A DNA stretch of 64,000 bases, taken from the NCBI RefSeq assembly GCF_009737085.1, contig NZ_WOVL01000012.1:62001-126000 (forward strand). The letters run 5' to 3'. The DNA comes from Paenibacillus sp. NEAU-GSW1 (GTDB taxonomy: Bacteria > Bacillota > Bacilli > Paenibacillales > Paenibacillaceae). The notes below the pieces were generated by a model that saw nothing but the letters and a program-made list of their open reading frames with translations, did not search any database and was not told the origin of the DNA. Shown here in pieces: positions 50,632 to 60,211 of the stretch (its first letter is position 1; each line of letters begins with the position of its first letter). The translations under genes and the position numbers were made by a program.

Positions 50632-51626
50632 TACGAGAGCGCCTCCTCTCCGAAATCACTGTACATGCGCGTAATGATTTCCTCCATCGGCGGATCCTCG
50701 ACAGTGACGTCTACGATTCGCCAATTGGCCATTACGGTTGTCAGCGCCGCTTCGATGGTTGTGAGCGAAGTGTCTACGGATAGCGTAACCCGCGCGCCGC
50801 TGCGTTCCACGATTTCCGCTCCGGGAACGATCATGCTGCCGGGATCGTTAGCAAGAACGAGCTTGATCGTTTTGTGCGTCATATACCGCTGCTTCATCAG
50901 TTCGACCCGGTCGTTGAAAACGATACGGCCATAGTTGATGACGATCGCGCGCTCGCACAGCTGCTCGATATCTCCTGCATCGTGGGAGGTAAGGAATACG
51001 GTCGTTCCCTCTTGCTCGTTCAGTTCGCGGATCAGCTGGCGGATGCGCTGCTTAACGACGACGTCGAGACCGATTGTCGGTTCGTCCAGGAACAGCACCT
51101 GCGGACGATGGAGAAGAGATGCGGCGATTTCGCAGCGCATTCGTTCGCCGAGAGACAGCTTTCGTACCGGCGTTTGCATGTACGGCTCCAGCTCAAACCG
51201 CTCGATCAGCGCATCGCGCCGCTGTAAGTAGTCGCTGCGGCGCAGCTCGTAAATACGGCTCATCAGCTCGAACGTATCCATCGGCGGAAGGTGGTACCAC
51301 AGCTGCGATTTTTGCCCGAATACAGAGCCGATCCGGTATGACAGCTTCGTTCGCTCCGTCCAGGGACAGCAGCCGAGCACTTCGGCGGAGCCGGTGGACG
51401 GGTGAAGGATGCCGGTGAGCATTTTGATCGTCGTCGATTTGCCGGCGCCGTTCGGACCGAGAAAAGCGACGGTCTCGCCTTGTTTAGCCGAGAACGTGAT
51501 GCCGTCGACGGCGGTCTTGTCTTCGTAAATTGGCTTGAACAGCGATTTGACGCTGCCGGCAAAGCCTTCCTGTTTCTTTTTCATGCGGAAAGCCTTGCCT
51601 AACTGCTCCACTTGAATGGTTGCCAT
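50631..51626 (-). CDS. ABC transporter ATP-binding protein of the ABC-2 exporter
   Basis: A 331-residue ATPase. Walker A GPNGAGKST is at about 57-65; the signature is LSLGERMRCEIAASLL; Walker B is VLFLDEPTIGLD; the H-loop is VFLTSHDAGDIEQLCERAIV. The longer C-terminal part (about 240-331) is typical of drug and polysaccharide exporters of the NatA/DrrA group. It is the first gene of the operon with two permeases. Confidence 0.92.
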   Translation of the reverse strand: MATIQVEQLGKAFRMKKKQEGFAGSVKSLFKPIYEDKTAVDGITFSAKQGETVAFLGPNGAGKSTTIKMLTGILHPSTGSAEVLGCCPWTERTKLSYRIGSVFGQKSQLWYHLPPMDTFELMSRIYELRRSDYLQRRDALIERFELEPYMQTPVRKLSLGERMRCEIAASLLHRPQVLFLDEPTIGLDVVVKQRIRQLIRELNEQEGTTVFLTSHDAGDIEQLCERAIVINYGRIVFNDRVELMKQRYMTHKTIKLVLANDPGSMIVPGAEIVERSGARVTLSVDTSLTTIEAALTTVMANWRIVDVTVEDPPMEEIITRMYSDFGEEALS

Positions 51627-51723
51627 GGTGATTCCCCTTTTATTTATTTTTGTTGGTGCACAATATGGCGTAGGAGCAAACGGAGAGAATAGATGAGCTG
51701 GAGGAGCGTTAGCGTTTACCTTT

Positions 51724-51770
51724 GTTTTCAGATTTTAACTATAAGGAATCCAATTAGAAAATCTGAAAAC
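51724..51770. repeat. 13-bp inverted repeat with 21-nt loop
   Basis: GTTTTCAGATTTT (51724-51736) pairs perfectly with AAAATCTGAAAAC (51758-51770). The region 51627-52256 has no clear long gene; this and the next two entries are what I see in it. Confidence 0.7.
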
Positions 51771-51830
51771 AACAGTAACCGGAAGTCCATCTATTTTCGC
51801 AGTTGCGGTTAGCCCTCTGTACAAGCACAA

Positions 51831-51887
51831 AAAAGCCTTCGGACAGTCTCGCCCTATACGGGCGGAACTTTCCGAAGGCCTTTTATT
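51831..51887. terminator. Orphan bidirectional terminator
   Basis: A run of A, GCCTTCGGA, inner CGCCC-TATAC-GGGCG, TCCGAAGGC, then CTTTT. No gene ends here on either strand, so it may close an unseen small RNA or be a leftover. Confidence 0.65.
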
Positions 51888-52013
51888 CCTTACGGTGTGG
51901 CTTTGGCGTATTGCCGTCGCTGGCATCGCTTGGTTCGCCTCCCTTGCAGGATCGGATCCCTAGATACCCTTCCATGATTTTAGACATACTAACATGGAAG
52001 GTGATTCCATGCA

Positions 52014-52106
52014 ATGATTATTTTGCTAGGGAAGGAACAGCGGGAAGTAATGTTCAGATTGATGTCGAAAACAGCAGAAATGAAGGGGATGATGACTGTC
52101 GATTAA
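52014..52106 (+). CDS. Possible 30-residue peptide
   Basis: ATG with GGAAGGTGAT about ten bases ahead; product MIILLGKEQREVM... ending MMTVD, helical and Met-rich. The ribosome binding site lies in the second arm of an inverted repeat (CCTTCCATG 51968-51976, CATGGAAGG 51993-52001), which could hide it. Weak evidence; only spacing and the hairpin support it. Confidence 0.25.
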   Translation: MIILLGKEQREVMFRLMSKTAEMKGMMTVD

Positions 52107-52265
52107 CCTCACATAATGGGGAATAATTTTACAAAAATATTGCGTGACAATTGCGGATATTTGACCTAAACTTAAAAAAATGATGCCATAATTCCCATAT
52201 TATTCACACATCTATGTCATCGAGTCTAATAATTCGGTTGAAATTAGAAGAGGGATGTGAGATTC

Positions 52266-54473
52266 GTGAGAGGTAATCAAAAAATGTGGAGAAGCGCGTT
52301 ATCGGTCGCGGTAACGGCGGGGCTAGTGGCGTTGCCGTTCTCGGCGATCGCCGCTGCGACGGGGAGCGGGACGAAAGTTCAGCTTCGAATTATGGAAACG
52401 ACGGATTTGCATGTGAACATGGTGAACTATGATTATTTTGCGGACAAGCCGACGGATGAGTATGGCTTCGCGAAGACGGCGACGCTGATCAAGCAGGCGC
52501 GTCAGGAAGCGCCGAACAGTCTTCTTTTTGACAATGGCGATCTCATTCAAGGCAATCCGCTCGGCGACTATGTGGCTACGGTCGATCCGCTGAAGAAGGG
52601 CGAGACGCATCCGGTGTACAAAGCGCTCAATCTGCTTGATTATGACGCGGGCAATATCGGCAACCATGAGTTCAACTACGGCTTGGAATTCCTGGATAAT
52701 TCGCTGGCTGGCGCCAATTTTCCTTACGTCAACGCCAACGTCTATATTGACGACGGGGACAAGGACGAGTCGAACGACAAAAATGCGTTCACGCCGTATC
52801 TCATCCTTGATAAGGAAGTGAAGGACGAGAGCGGCGCGACGCACAAGTTGAAGGTCGGCGTAATCGGATTCGTGCCTCCGCAAATTATGCAATGGGACAA
52901 GGCGAAGCTTGAAGGCAAAGTTATAGCCAAGGATATCGTGAAGACGGCTGAAAAGTTCATTCCGGAAATGAAGTCGAAGGGCGCCGATATCGTTGTGGCG
53001 ATTCCCCATTCGGGCTTTGAGGATATTCCGCAGGCGGACAACCTGGAAAATTCCGTGCTGTACTTAAGTAAAGTAAAGGATATCAATGCCATTTTGTTTG
53101 GGCACGCGCACAAAGTGTTTCCGGACAAATCGTTTGAAGGCAAATCGGGTGTTGATCTGGCTAAAGGAACGATCAACGGGGTGCCTGCCGTAGAGCCCGG
53201 TTTCTGGGGCAACAATCTCGGCATTGTCGACTTGACGCTGGAGCAGACGGCTGACGGCAAATGGACGGTTGTCGATTCGGCCACATCCGTGAAGCCGATA
53301 TTCGATACGGTGAACAAGAAGCCGCTTGTCGATGCGGATCAAGGCGTATTGGACGCGGTGAAGGAGGATCACGAGCATACGCTGGATTACGTGCGCGGTC
53401 CGGTCGGCAAGACGACAGCGCCGATCAACAGTTGGTTTGCGCTCGTTCAGGATGACCCTTCAATCCAGATCGTTACTAACGCGCAGAAATGGTATGTTGA
53501 GCAGCATTTGAAAGGCACCGAGTACGAAGCGATTCCGGTGTTGTCGGCGGGAGCGCCGTTTAAAGCGGGCGGCAGACAAGGTCCGAACTACTATACCAAT
53601 ATTCCTGCGGGCGACATCGCAATCAAGAACGTTGCGGATTTGTACTTGTACTCCAACACGGTCAATGCGGTGCTCATAACGGGGGCGGAACTGAAAGAAT
53701 GGCTGGAGTGGTCCGCAGGCCAGTTCAATCAGATCGATCCTTCCTCGACGGCGAAGCAAGAGCTCATTAACTACGACTTCCCGACCTACAACTTCGATGT
53801 GATCGACGGCGTCACGTATCAGATCGACGTTTCCAAACCGGCTAAATACGATGCCAAAGGCGTAATCGTTAACCCGGCTTCTAGCCGTATTGTCGATCTG
53901 AAATTCGAAGGCAAGGCGATTGACCCGGCGAAAAAGTTCGTTGTTGCGTCGAACAACTACCGCGCTTCATCCAGCAAGCTGGCCAATCCAGACGGCAAGC
54001 GGATCATTTTGGCTTCACCGGATGAGAACCGGCAGGTCGTTATCGACTATATCCGCTCGTTCAAGACGATTAACCCGACAGCGGACGGCAACTGGGCGCT
54101 TGCGCCGTTGAATGACAAGGTGAGCGTATCGTTCAAAACGTCGCCGGATGCGAAGGCGTTGGACGAATCGCTTGATTGGGTGTCCTATATCGGGGATACG
54201 TCGGACGGCTATGCCGAATTTAAGCTGAGCCTAGCGGCTCCGGCAGTGACGGAACCGAAACCGGAGCCAAAACCGGAACCAAAACCGGAACCGAAACCGG
54301 AACCGAAGCCGCAGCCTGCTGCGGACATTATCTACATCGTGCAAAAGGGCGATACGCTTTCGCATATTGCGAAGCGCTACGGCACGACATGGCAAAAGCT
54401 TGCCGAGTACAACAAGCTTAAAAATCCGAACTTAATCTATGTCGGCCAAAAAATCCGCATTCCAGCGAAGTAA
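52266..54473 (+). CDS. Exported 2',3'-cyclic-nucleotide phosphodiesterase/5'-nucleotidase with LysM domain
   Basis: About 735 residues with a signal peptide ([20 protein letters not shown]). The metallophosphatase domain (about 38-270) has [39 protein letters not shown] and FGHAHKVFP, the CpdB/YfkN pattern. The 5'-nucleotidase C-terminal domain follows (about 370-560; [20 protein letters not shown]). A linker of repeated Pro-Lys-Pro-Glu leads to one LysM domain ([17 protein letters not shown]) that holds the enzyme in peptidoglycan. It recovers phosphate from nucleotides outside the cell. The start is uncertain: GTG 52257, GTG 52266 and ATG 52284 are in frame; 52266 has GAAGAGGG 11 bases ahead. 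Confidence 0.9.
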   Translation: MRGNQKMWRSALSVAVTAGLVALPFSAIAAATGSGTKVQLRIMETTDLHVNMVNYDYFADKPTDEYGFAKTATLIKQARQEAPNSLLFDNGDLIQGNPLGDYVATVDPLKKGETHPVYKALNLLDYDAGNIGNHEFNYGLEFLDNSLAGANFPYVNANVYIDDGDKDESNDKNAFTPYLILDKEVKDESGATHKLKVGVIGFVPPQIMQWDKAKLEGKVIAKDIVKTAEKFIPEMKSKGADIVVAIPHSGFEDIPQADNLENSVLYLSKVKDINAILFGHAHKVFPDKSFEGKSGVDLAKGTINGVPAVEPGFWGNNLGIVDLTLEQTADGKWTVVDSATSVKPIFDTVNKKPLVDADQGVLDAVKEDHEHTLDYVRGPVGKTTAPINSWFALVQDDPSIQIVTNAQKWYVEQHLKGTEYEAIPVLSAGAPFKAGGRQGPNYYTNIPAGDIAIKNVADLYLYSNTVNAVLITGAELKEWLEWSAGQFNQIDPSSTAKQELINYDFPTYNFDVIDGVTYQIDVSKPAKYDAKGVIVNPASSRIVDLKFEGKAIDPAKKFVVASNNYRASSSKLANPDGKRIILASPDENRQVVIDYIRSFKTINPTADGNWALAPLNDKVSVSFKTSPDAKALDESLDWVSYIGDTSDGYAEFKLSLAAPAVTEPKPEPKPEPKPEPKPEPKPQPAADIIYIVQKGDTLSHIAKRYGTTWQKLAEYNKLKNPNLIYVGQKIRIPAK

Positions 54474-54524
54474 GGCGATATTGGTGAAGTTGGGGAGGGT
54501 GCGGCTGCGGTAGAGCAGAAGTTG

Positions 54525-54716
54525 GACTGTAAGGCCATATTCGGCCTTACAGTCTTTTGTTATGTGCGGGAGCGAAGAATAAGGCCAAAAACGGCCTTAT
54601 ATGGGCGGGGGGAGAGCATCAAACGAGCGGATTGGCGGGATTTAAGGCCAAATACGGCCTTAAAGTGATTGGATTTGTGCGAAGGTGCGGCAATAAGGCC
54701 GAAAACGGCCTTATGC
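54525..54716. repeat. Four TAAGGCC hairpins; the first is the terminator of the nucleotidase gene
   Basis: Hairpins with fixed core TAAGGCC-6 nt-GGCCTTA: GACTGTAAGGCC-ATATTC (54525-54554, then TTTTG), ATAAGGCC-AAAAAC (54579-54600), TTTAAGGCC-AAATAC (54641-54664), ATAAGGCC-GAAAAC (54693-54714). The bases outside the core differ but still pair (ACTG/CAGT, A/T, TT/AA). All loops are six bases and end in C. The same hairpin is in the 113-bp repeat at 23.9 kb. Confidence 0.85.
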
Positions 54717-54784
54717 GTTCAATTGAGCAGCGAGTTGACGGAAACTGTACTGTTTATGATCTCGATGCGTCTGCTGGCACAATT

Positions 54785-56400
54785 AACGAACCCCGTTCGC
54801 TGTTTAGAGAAAGCAACTTCGTTATTTGATGATTGCGCCGCACGACATTGTCGCTAACGAACCCCGTTCGCTGATTAGAGAAAGTAACTTCTCTGTTTAA
54901 TGATCACAACGCACGACGTTGTCGATAACGAACCCCATTCGCTGATTAGGGAAAGTAACTTCTCTGTTTAATGATCACAACGCACGACGTTGTCGCTAAC
55001 GAACCTCATTCGCTGATTAGGGAAAGTAACTTCGCTAAATGATGATCGCGCCGCACGACATTGTCGCTAACGAACCTCATTCGCTGATTAAAGAAAGTAA
55101 CTTCGCTAAATGATGATCACGCCGCACGACGTTGTCGATAACGAACCCCATTCGCTGATTAGGGAAAGTAACTTCGCTAAATGAGTTGGATTAGTTGGTG
55201 TGATGCGGCACAGCGAATTGAATTTCGCTATTTGCGAAGATTAGTTCGCGATTTGCGAAATTCGGTTCGTTGCGGAGGAGTAGAGGCCATTCGGGCGCGT
55301 GATTAGCGAAGTTTGGTTCGTTAAACAGCGAATCGGCTTCGCAGTCGAGTATGGTTCAAGCTGGAAAGTAACTGTGTCGCTGCGAGCGCCCATATAACGA
55401 ACCCCATTCGCTGTTTAGAGAAAGCAACTTCGCTAAATGATGATCGCGCCGCACGACATTGTCGCTAACGAACCTCATTCGCTGATTAGGGAAAGTAACT
55501 TCGCTAAATGAGTTGGATTAGTTGGTGTGATGCGGCACAGCGAATTGAATTTCGTTATTTGCGAAGATTAGTTCGCGATTTGCGAAATTCGGTTCGTTGC
55601 GGAGGAGTAGAGGTCATTCGGGCGCATGATTAGCGAAGTTTGGTTCGTTAAACAGCGAATCGGCTTCGCAGTCGAGCTTGGTTGAAGTAGAAAAGTAACT
55701 GTGTCGCTGCGAGCGCCCATATAACGAACCCCATTCGCTGATTAAGGAAAGTGACTTCGCTATTTTGATGATCGCGCCGCACGACATTGTCGCTAACGAA
55801 CCCCATTCGCTGATTAAAGAAAGTAACTTCGCTAAATGAGCTGGATTAGTTGGTGTGATGCGGCACAGCGAATTGAATTTCGTTATTTGCGAAGATTAGT
55901 TCGCGATTTGCGAAATTCGGTTCGTTGCGGAGGAGTAGAGGTCATTCGGGCGCATGATTAGCGAAGTTTGGTTCGTTAAACAGCGAATCGGCTTCGCAGT
56001 CGAGCTTGGTTAAAGTAGAAAAGTAACTGTGTCGCTGCGAGCGCCCATATAACGAACCCCATTCGCTGATTAGAGAAAGTAACTTCGCTAAATGATGATC
56101 GCGCCGCACGACATTGTCGCTAACGAACCTCATTCGCTGATTAAAGAAAGTAACTTCGCTAAATGATGATCACGCCGCACGACGTTGTCGATAACGAACC
56201 CCATTCGCTGATTAAAGAAAGTAACTTCGCTAAATGAGCTGGATTAGTTGGTGTGATGCGGCACAGCGAATTGAATTTCGTTATTTGCGAAGATTAGTTC
56301 GCGATTTGCGAAATTCGGTTCGTTGCGGAGGAGTAAAGGCCATTCGGGCGCATGATTAGCGAAGTTTGGTGCGTTAAACAGCGAATCGGCTTCGCGGAAG
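54785..56400 (+). repeat. Long repeat field of 71-bp units and a 185-bp insert unit
   Basis: A 71-bp unit starting AACGAACCCCATTCGCTGAT occurs at 54785, 54856, 54927, 54998, 55069, 55140, 55396, 55467, 55723, 55795, 56051, 56122 and 56193. Between 55140 and 55396, 55467 and 55723, and 55795 and 56051 the step is exactly 256 bp, because a 185-bp unit (about GTTGGATTAGTTGGTGTGAT to GCGAGCGCCCATAT) is inserted after the short unit; a fourth partial insert ends near 56396. The field lies between convergent genes and codes for nothing I can recognise. Confidence 0.92.
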
Positions 56401-56437
56401 CCTTTTTCTGGGCACCGCTACCCTTATGCAATTTTAA

Positions 56438-56488
56438 AAGACGCCGCAGGACCGAGGGGCTGAGCCCTGGAATCCTGCGGCGCCTTTT
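56438..56488 (-). terminator. Terminator of the aldo/keto reductase gene
   Basis: GACGCCGCAGGA pairs with TCCTGCGGCGCC around a stem of CAGGGCTCAGCCCCT; on the minus strand it ends in TCTTTTAAAA. Confidence 0.88.
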
Positions 56489-56489
56489 A

Positions 56490-57464
56490 TTAAGTGAGTC
56501 GATAGAGAGCGAACGGTTCGCCGTTGCGGAATGGACGGCTCAATTGGTCCAGCTCGGCAAGCGTGTCCGCAGAGAGCTCAACGGCAACGCTCTGCATGTT
56601 GCTTTCAAGCTGCTCGGCGCTTGTTGCGCCTACAATGGTGGTTGCGACAGCCGGCTGCTGCATGAGCCAAGCGAGCGACAATACGCTCGCTGTGCAGTCC
56701 AGTTGCTGCGCTAAGGCGGCAACGCTTCGTCCGAGCGCAAGATTGTGCTCGCCGAAGAAGCGGGTGAAGTTCGGGTTCGTCAACGCCCGCGAGCCTTCCG
56801 GCGCTGTGCCGTCGATGCCGTATTTGCCGGTCAGTATGCCGCCTGCCAAAGGGAAGTACGGGATGATGCCGACGCCTTGGTCGAGGCACAGCGGCACAAG
56901 CTCGCGCTCCGGTGTCCGATCAGCAAGCGAATAGCTTGTCTGCGTCGACACGTAGCGGTTTAAGTCCAGCCGGTCGCTGATGCCGAGTGCCTTCATTAGC
57001 TCCCATGCGGCATAGTTGGATGCGCCGATATAGCGTACCTTGCCGGCGCGAACGAAATCCTCGAGGGCACGAAGCGTTTCCTCGAGCGGCGTGTCGGGGT
57101 CGAAGGTATGGATTTGATAGAGATCGACATAGTCGGTTTTCAGCCGTTTCAGGCTGCCCTCCAGCTCTTGCTGGATGTGAAAACGGGACGAGCCTCTCGA
57201 GTTTGGCCCCTCGCCGCGCGACAGGCCGGCCTTTGTAGCGAGAACGAATTCGCTGCGCCGCCCGGAAAGCGCCGCGCCGATGATCGTTTCGGATGCTGTG
57301 CTGGAGTATATGTTGGCTGTATCAATGAAGTTGATCCCGCGGTCAAGCGCTAAATCGAGAATACGCTTGGATTCAGCTTTGTCAGCGCGGGTGCCGAACG
57401 AATTGGTGCCGAGGCCGAGAGCGGACACGCGAAGGCCGCTGTTGCCGAGACGGTTATAACGCAT
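56490..57464 (-). CDS. Aldo/keto reductase
   Basis: A 324-residue NADPH-dependent reductase with a TIM barrel. The catalytic tetrad is visible: Asp and Tyr in FIDTANIYSSTASE, Lys in FVLATKAGLSRG, and His in DLYQIHTFDPDTP. RYIGASNYAAWELMKA is the later family motif, and the C-terminal TIVGATSAEQLESNMQSV binds the cofactor phosphate. It resembles voltage-gated potassium channel beta-type and YajO-like enzymes; the substrate is unknown. Starts with ATG after a GAGTGTTTCC stretch with a weak ribosome binding site. Confidence 0.92.
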   Translation of the reverse strand: MRYNRLGNSGLRVSALGLGTNSFGTRADKAESKRILDLALDRGINFIDTANIYSSTASETIIGAALSGRRSEFVLATKAGLSRGEGPNSRGSSRFHIQQELEGSLKRLKTDYVDLYQIHTFDPDTPLEETLRALEDFVRAGKVRYIGASNYAAWELMKALGISDRLDLNRYVSTQTSYSLADRTPERELVPLCLDQGVGIIPYFPLAGGILTGKYGIDGTAPEGSRALTNPNFTRFFGEHNLALGRSVAALAQQLDCTASVLSLAWLMQQPAVATTIVGATSAEQLESNMQSVAVELSADTLAELDQLSRPFRNGEPFALYRLT

Positions 57465-57599
57465 GAGGGAAACACTCCTTTTTCGAAAAAAGTTTTGTTA
57501 GAATAAAAGCAAGTATATTAACGGCATTTCTGTAAGTATACCAAATGCGAACCGTCCAACAACAGGTAGTCATAGCGAGTGCTTAAGGAGGAACATGCA

Positions 57600-58256
57600 G
57601 TGAAAAGAGTCATTATGCGAGCACAGCTCCTTGAAGGTCTGGAGTCGGAGGGAGTTTCCGCGTTAAATGATGGGGAACGCGCTTTGCCGTACATTCGCAG
57701 CGGACGATGGATGACAGCCGCCGTATTTAAGTGGGAACGGAATCTGTTTCTGTATGTCGAATGCATCGACGAGTCCGAGGAAGGGGCAGTGAATCCTGAA
57801 AGCCTGTTCCCGGAGCTTCATTCTCATCTGGCCGATTGGCCGGGACATCAGACGCCGCGCAAGTGGGTTCCGATGATTGATGTTTTTCATTTCAACGCTC
57901 CGGCGAACGCCGAGCACTGGCGGCGGAAGGAGAAGGTTGAGCGGCGGGTGGGGCGCGTTGCGCATTTAAAGCCTGAAATGATGTCCAGCTATATTTATTA
58001 TCACTATCAGCTGCAAGAGGAGCATGCCTTCTTCGGGCCAAAATACGAAATAATCGCCATGAGCGAAAATTTGCTGTTCGGCTATCAGGAGTTTCCAGCT
58101 GTCGTCGAAGAGCCCGTATTGCCGCGAAAGCTAGCGACATCGGGCACTCCGGCGAATTGGGGCGATTCGCGAATGGATTTGCATTTTCAGCCGTGGGAGG
58201 ACGGGCATCTATATTTCAAGCCGGTTGAAACAGTCTTTGCGTATTACGATGAGTAG
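57600..58256 (+). CDS. Conserved hypothetical protein, possible dimeric alpha/beta-barrel
   Basis: A 218-residue cytoplasmic protein. The GTG start is set by AAGGAGG eight bases ahead. The sequence appears to contain two related alpha/beta units, with strands such as WMTAAVFKWERNLFLYVEC and SSYIYYHYQLQEEH, each followed by Pro- and Trp-rich turns (DVFHFNAPANAEHWRRKE, MDLHFQPWEDGHLYF). That suggests a ferredoxin-like barrel of the kind seen in mutarotases, but I cannot assign a family. Its 3' end is 7 bp from the 3' end of the dapA-like gene. Confidence 0.7.
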   Translation: MKRVIMRAQLLEGLESEGVSALNDGERALPYIRSGRWMTAAVFKWERNLFLYVECIDESEEGAVNPESLFPELHSHLADWPGHQTPRKWVPMIDVFHFNAPANAEHWRRKEKVERRVGRVAHLKPEMMSSYIYYHYQLQEEHAFFGPKYEIIAMSENLLFGYQEFPAVVEEPVLPRKLATSGTPANWGDSRMDLHFQPWEDGHLYFKPVETVFAYYDE

Positions 58257-58262
58257 CTGCTG

Positions 58263-59159
58263 CTAAGACTGCTGTTGATTTCCGATTTCGACGGCCAGTT
58301 GTCTCCTGAGCTCCTCAGTGATCGGAGTAAGCGGCAAACGGATGAAGTCGCTTGCGATTACGCCTTGTTCGGCGAGCAGCCACTTGATCGGCGCCGGATT
58401 CGGCTCTTGGAACAGGAGGCGGATGAGCGGCAGCAGCCTTCCGAAAGCCTCGCGGGCATCTGGGAGGTTTCCGGCTTGAAACCGATCATACACCTCGAGA
58501 AAAGCATCCGTTCGCACGTTGGCCGAAGCCAGCATGCCGCCCTGCGCCCCGCAGCAGAGCATCGCGAAGAAGCTCTCGTCTTCACCGCACAGCACCGGCT
58601 TTGCTGTATGCCGGGCAAGGCGATTCATTAGTTCGACGCCGCCCGAGCTGTCCTTCATGCCGATAACGCCATCCAGCTCGAGGACGGAAAGAGCCGTCTC
58701 CGCTGTCATGCGAACCCCGGTGCGAGAAGGGATTTCATAGGCGATAACGGGCGTTCCGGTCTCGGCCGCGAGCCGATAATGCTCGACAATGCCGGCTTGC
58801 GAGGGACGGCTGTAATAGGGAGTGACGACTAGGGCGGCATCCGCCCCAAGCTCGCCGGCCAATTGCGTCCGGATGACGGTGGACGCCGTGTCGTTCGTGC
58901 CGGTTCCGAGCACGATCGGCACATGCCGCCGCTCGGACCGAACTCGCAGGGCTGCGCTCATCAATGCGCTCATTTCCTCAAGGGAGACGGTTGGCGATTC
59001 TCCTGTCGTCCCGTTAATAACAAGGCCGTGAACGCCGCGATTGAGCATTTCGTCGACATAGCGCTCGAAAGCTTCCAGATCTAAACCGCCGGCAGGCAGA
59101 AATGGCGTAACAATAGGGACGTAAATGCCGCTTAATTGCCGTTCGTTCCAAATAGACAT
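58263..59159 (-). CDS. DapA-family aldolase (4-hydroxy-tetrahydrodipicolinate synthase-like)
   Basis: A 298-residue TIM-barrel lyase. Pyruvate-binding GTTGES is at about 51-56, and the Schiff-base Lys is in VIGMKDSSG (near 161). The Tyr region reads AYEIPSRTGVRM where true DapA has YNVPSRTG. PYYSRPSQAGIVEHYRLAAE is typical. Isolated DapA paralogues often act on other 2-oxo acids, so a lysine-pathway role is not certain. It is divergent from a LysR gene that probably controls it. Confidence 0.85.
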   Translation of the reverse strand: MSIWNERQLSGIYVPIVTPFLPAGGLDLEAFERYVDEMLNRGVHGLVINGTTGESPTVSLEEMSALMSAALRVRSERRHVPIVLGTGTNDTASTVIRTQLAGELGADAALVVTPYYSRPSQAGIVEHYRLAAETGTPVIAYEIPSRTGVRMTAETALSVLELDGVIGMKDSSGGVELMNRLARHTAKPVLCGEDESFFAMLCCGAQGGMLASANVRTDAFLEVYDRFQAGNLPDAREAFGRLLPLIRLLFQEPNPAPIKWLLAEQGVIASDFIRLPLTPITEELRRQLAVEIGNQQQS

Positions 59160-59274
59160 GTAATCCAGCTCCTTTTTTCGGCGATGGCGGATATGGCGCA
59201 GTGCGATAAGGATTCGCCTCTTGGTAGCTCTACTTTAGCATGTTTGATTTATTGCAGTTATCGATACATTTCGA

Positions 59275-59297
59275 TTGATGTCATCAATAATATTGAT
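59275..59297. promoter_or_regulatory. Overlapping palindromes between dapA-like and LysR genes
   Basis: TTGATG-T-CATCAA (59275-59287) overlaps ATCAATA-A-TATTGAT (59283-59297), 20 bp ahead of the LysR start codon. Such sites suit a LysR regulator acting on both divergent promoters. Confidence 0.6.
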
Positions 59298-59316
59298 AAT
59301 ATAGGAGGCGTAATCG

Positions 59317-60186
59317 ATGGATCTGGTCTATTTGCATACCTTTCGCGAGGTGGCGCGAAGGAGAAGCATAACGCGGGCTGCAGATGCGCTGGGCTATGCG
59401 CAATCGAGCGTGACGACGCAAATTCAGAAGCTGGAAAAAGAGTACGGCGTTCCCTTGCTCGAACGCTATGGCCGCCATATGCGCCTTACGCCGCCTGGCG
59501 AAGCGCTGCTCAAGCTGGCTTCTCAAATGCTTGAGCTGTACGATCAATCCCGCGAGATTGTTGCGGGATACGCGGGCGGAACGCTCGTTATCGGGGCGAT
59601 CGACTCGCTCGCCGCCTACTTTTTGCCGCCTTATTTGCAAAGGCTGCGCGGGTTGTTTCCAGAGCTGAACATTCAGCTGCATCCGGAGAGCGAATCGGTG
59701 CTGTTAAGCAAAGTGAAGGACGGAGAATACGATATCGGCTTGCTGCTCGATGTTAAGCTCGCCGACAGCTCGCTTCGATGCGAGCTGGTGCGCGAGGAGC
59801 CGCTCGTGCTCGTCGCGCCGCCAAGCCATCCGCTTGCCGGGCTGCCGGAGGTCGGGCTAGAAGAGTTGAACGGCGCAGAGCTGATTATTTCCGAGGAAAG
59901 CTGTATCTACCGGGGGATGTTCGATAAAGTGCTGCAACAGGGCGAGGTGGCGTATACCGGCTTGTTCGAGCTCGGCAACCCCGAGGCTATTAAGCAATGC
60001 GTAATTAACGGCCTCGGCATCGCCTTGCTGCCGCAGATGGTCGTTGCCGGAGAGCTCAATGACGGCAAGCTGACGGAGCTGCCTTTTTCGCATCCGGACA
60101 TTCGCTTCCATTTGCAGTACGCGGTTCATCCGAAGAAATGGATGTCGCAGCCGCTGCAAGCTTTTATCGATATGCTGAATGAATAA
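59317..60186 (+). CDS. LysR-family transcriptional regulator
   Basis: A 289-residue regulator. The N-terminal winged helix reads VYLHTFREVARRRSITRAAD and ALGYAQSSVTTQIQKLEKEYG; the effector domain follows (GTLVIGAIDSLAAYFLPPYL, YDIGLLLDVKLADSSL, CVINGLGIALLPQMVV). AGGAGG stands nine bases ahead of the ATG. It is divergent from the dapA-like gene and most likely senses a substrate or product of that enzyme. Confidence 0.92.
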   Translation: MDLVYLHTFREVARRRSITRAADALGYAQSSVTTQIQKLEKEYGVPLLERYGRHMRLTPPGEALLKLASQMLELYDQSREIVAGYAGGTLVIGAIDSLAAYFLPPYLQRLRGLFPELNIQLHPESESVLLSKVKDGEYDIGLLLDVKLADSSLRCELVREEPLVLVAPPSHPLAGLPEVGLEELNGAELIISEESCIYRGMFDKVLQQGEVAYTGLFELGNPEAIKQCVINGLGIALLPQMVVAGELNDGKLTELPFSHPDIRFHLQYAVHPKKWMSQPLQAFIDMLNE

Positions 60187-60211
60187 GTACGCATGCTGTG
60201 AGACCGCTGCG

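Noticed and set aside
51803..52126. Plus-strand ORF of 107 codons
   Set aside because: It runs through the orphan terminator and an inverted repeat and has no recognisable product; a 30-codon frame inside it is more plausible and is listed separately.
54785..56400. CRISPR-like array from many regularly spaced repeats
   Set aside because: The units follow each other without unique spacers, the inserted block is itself repeated, and no cas genes are near.
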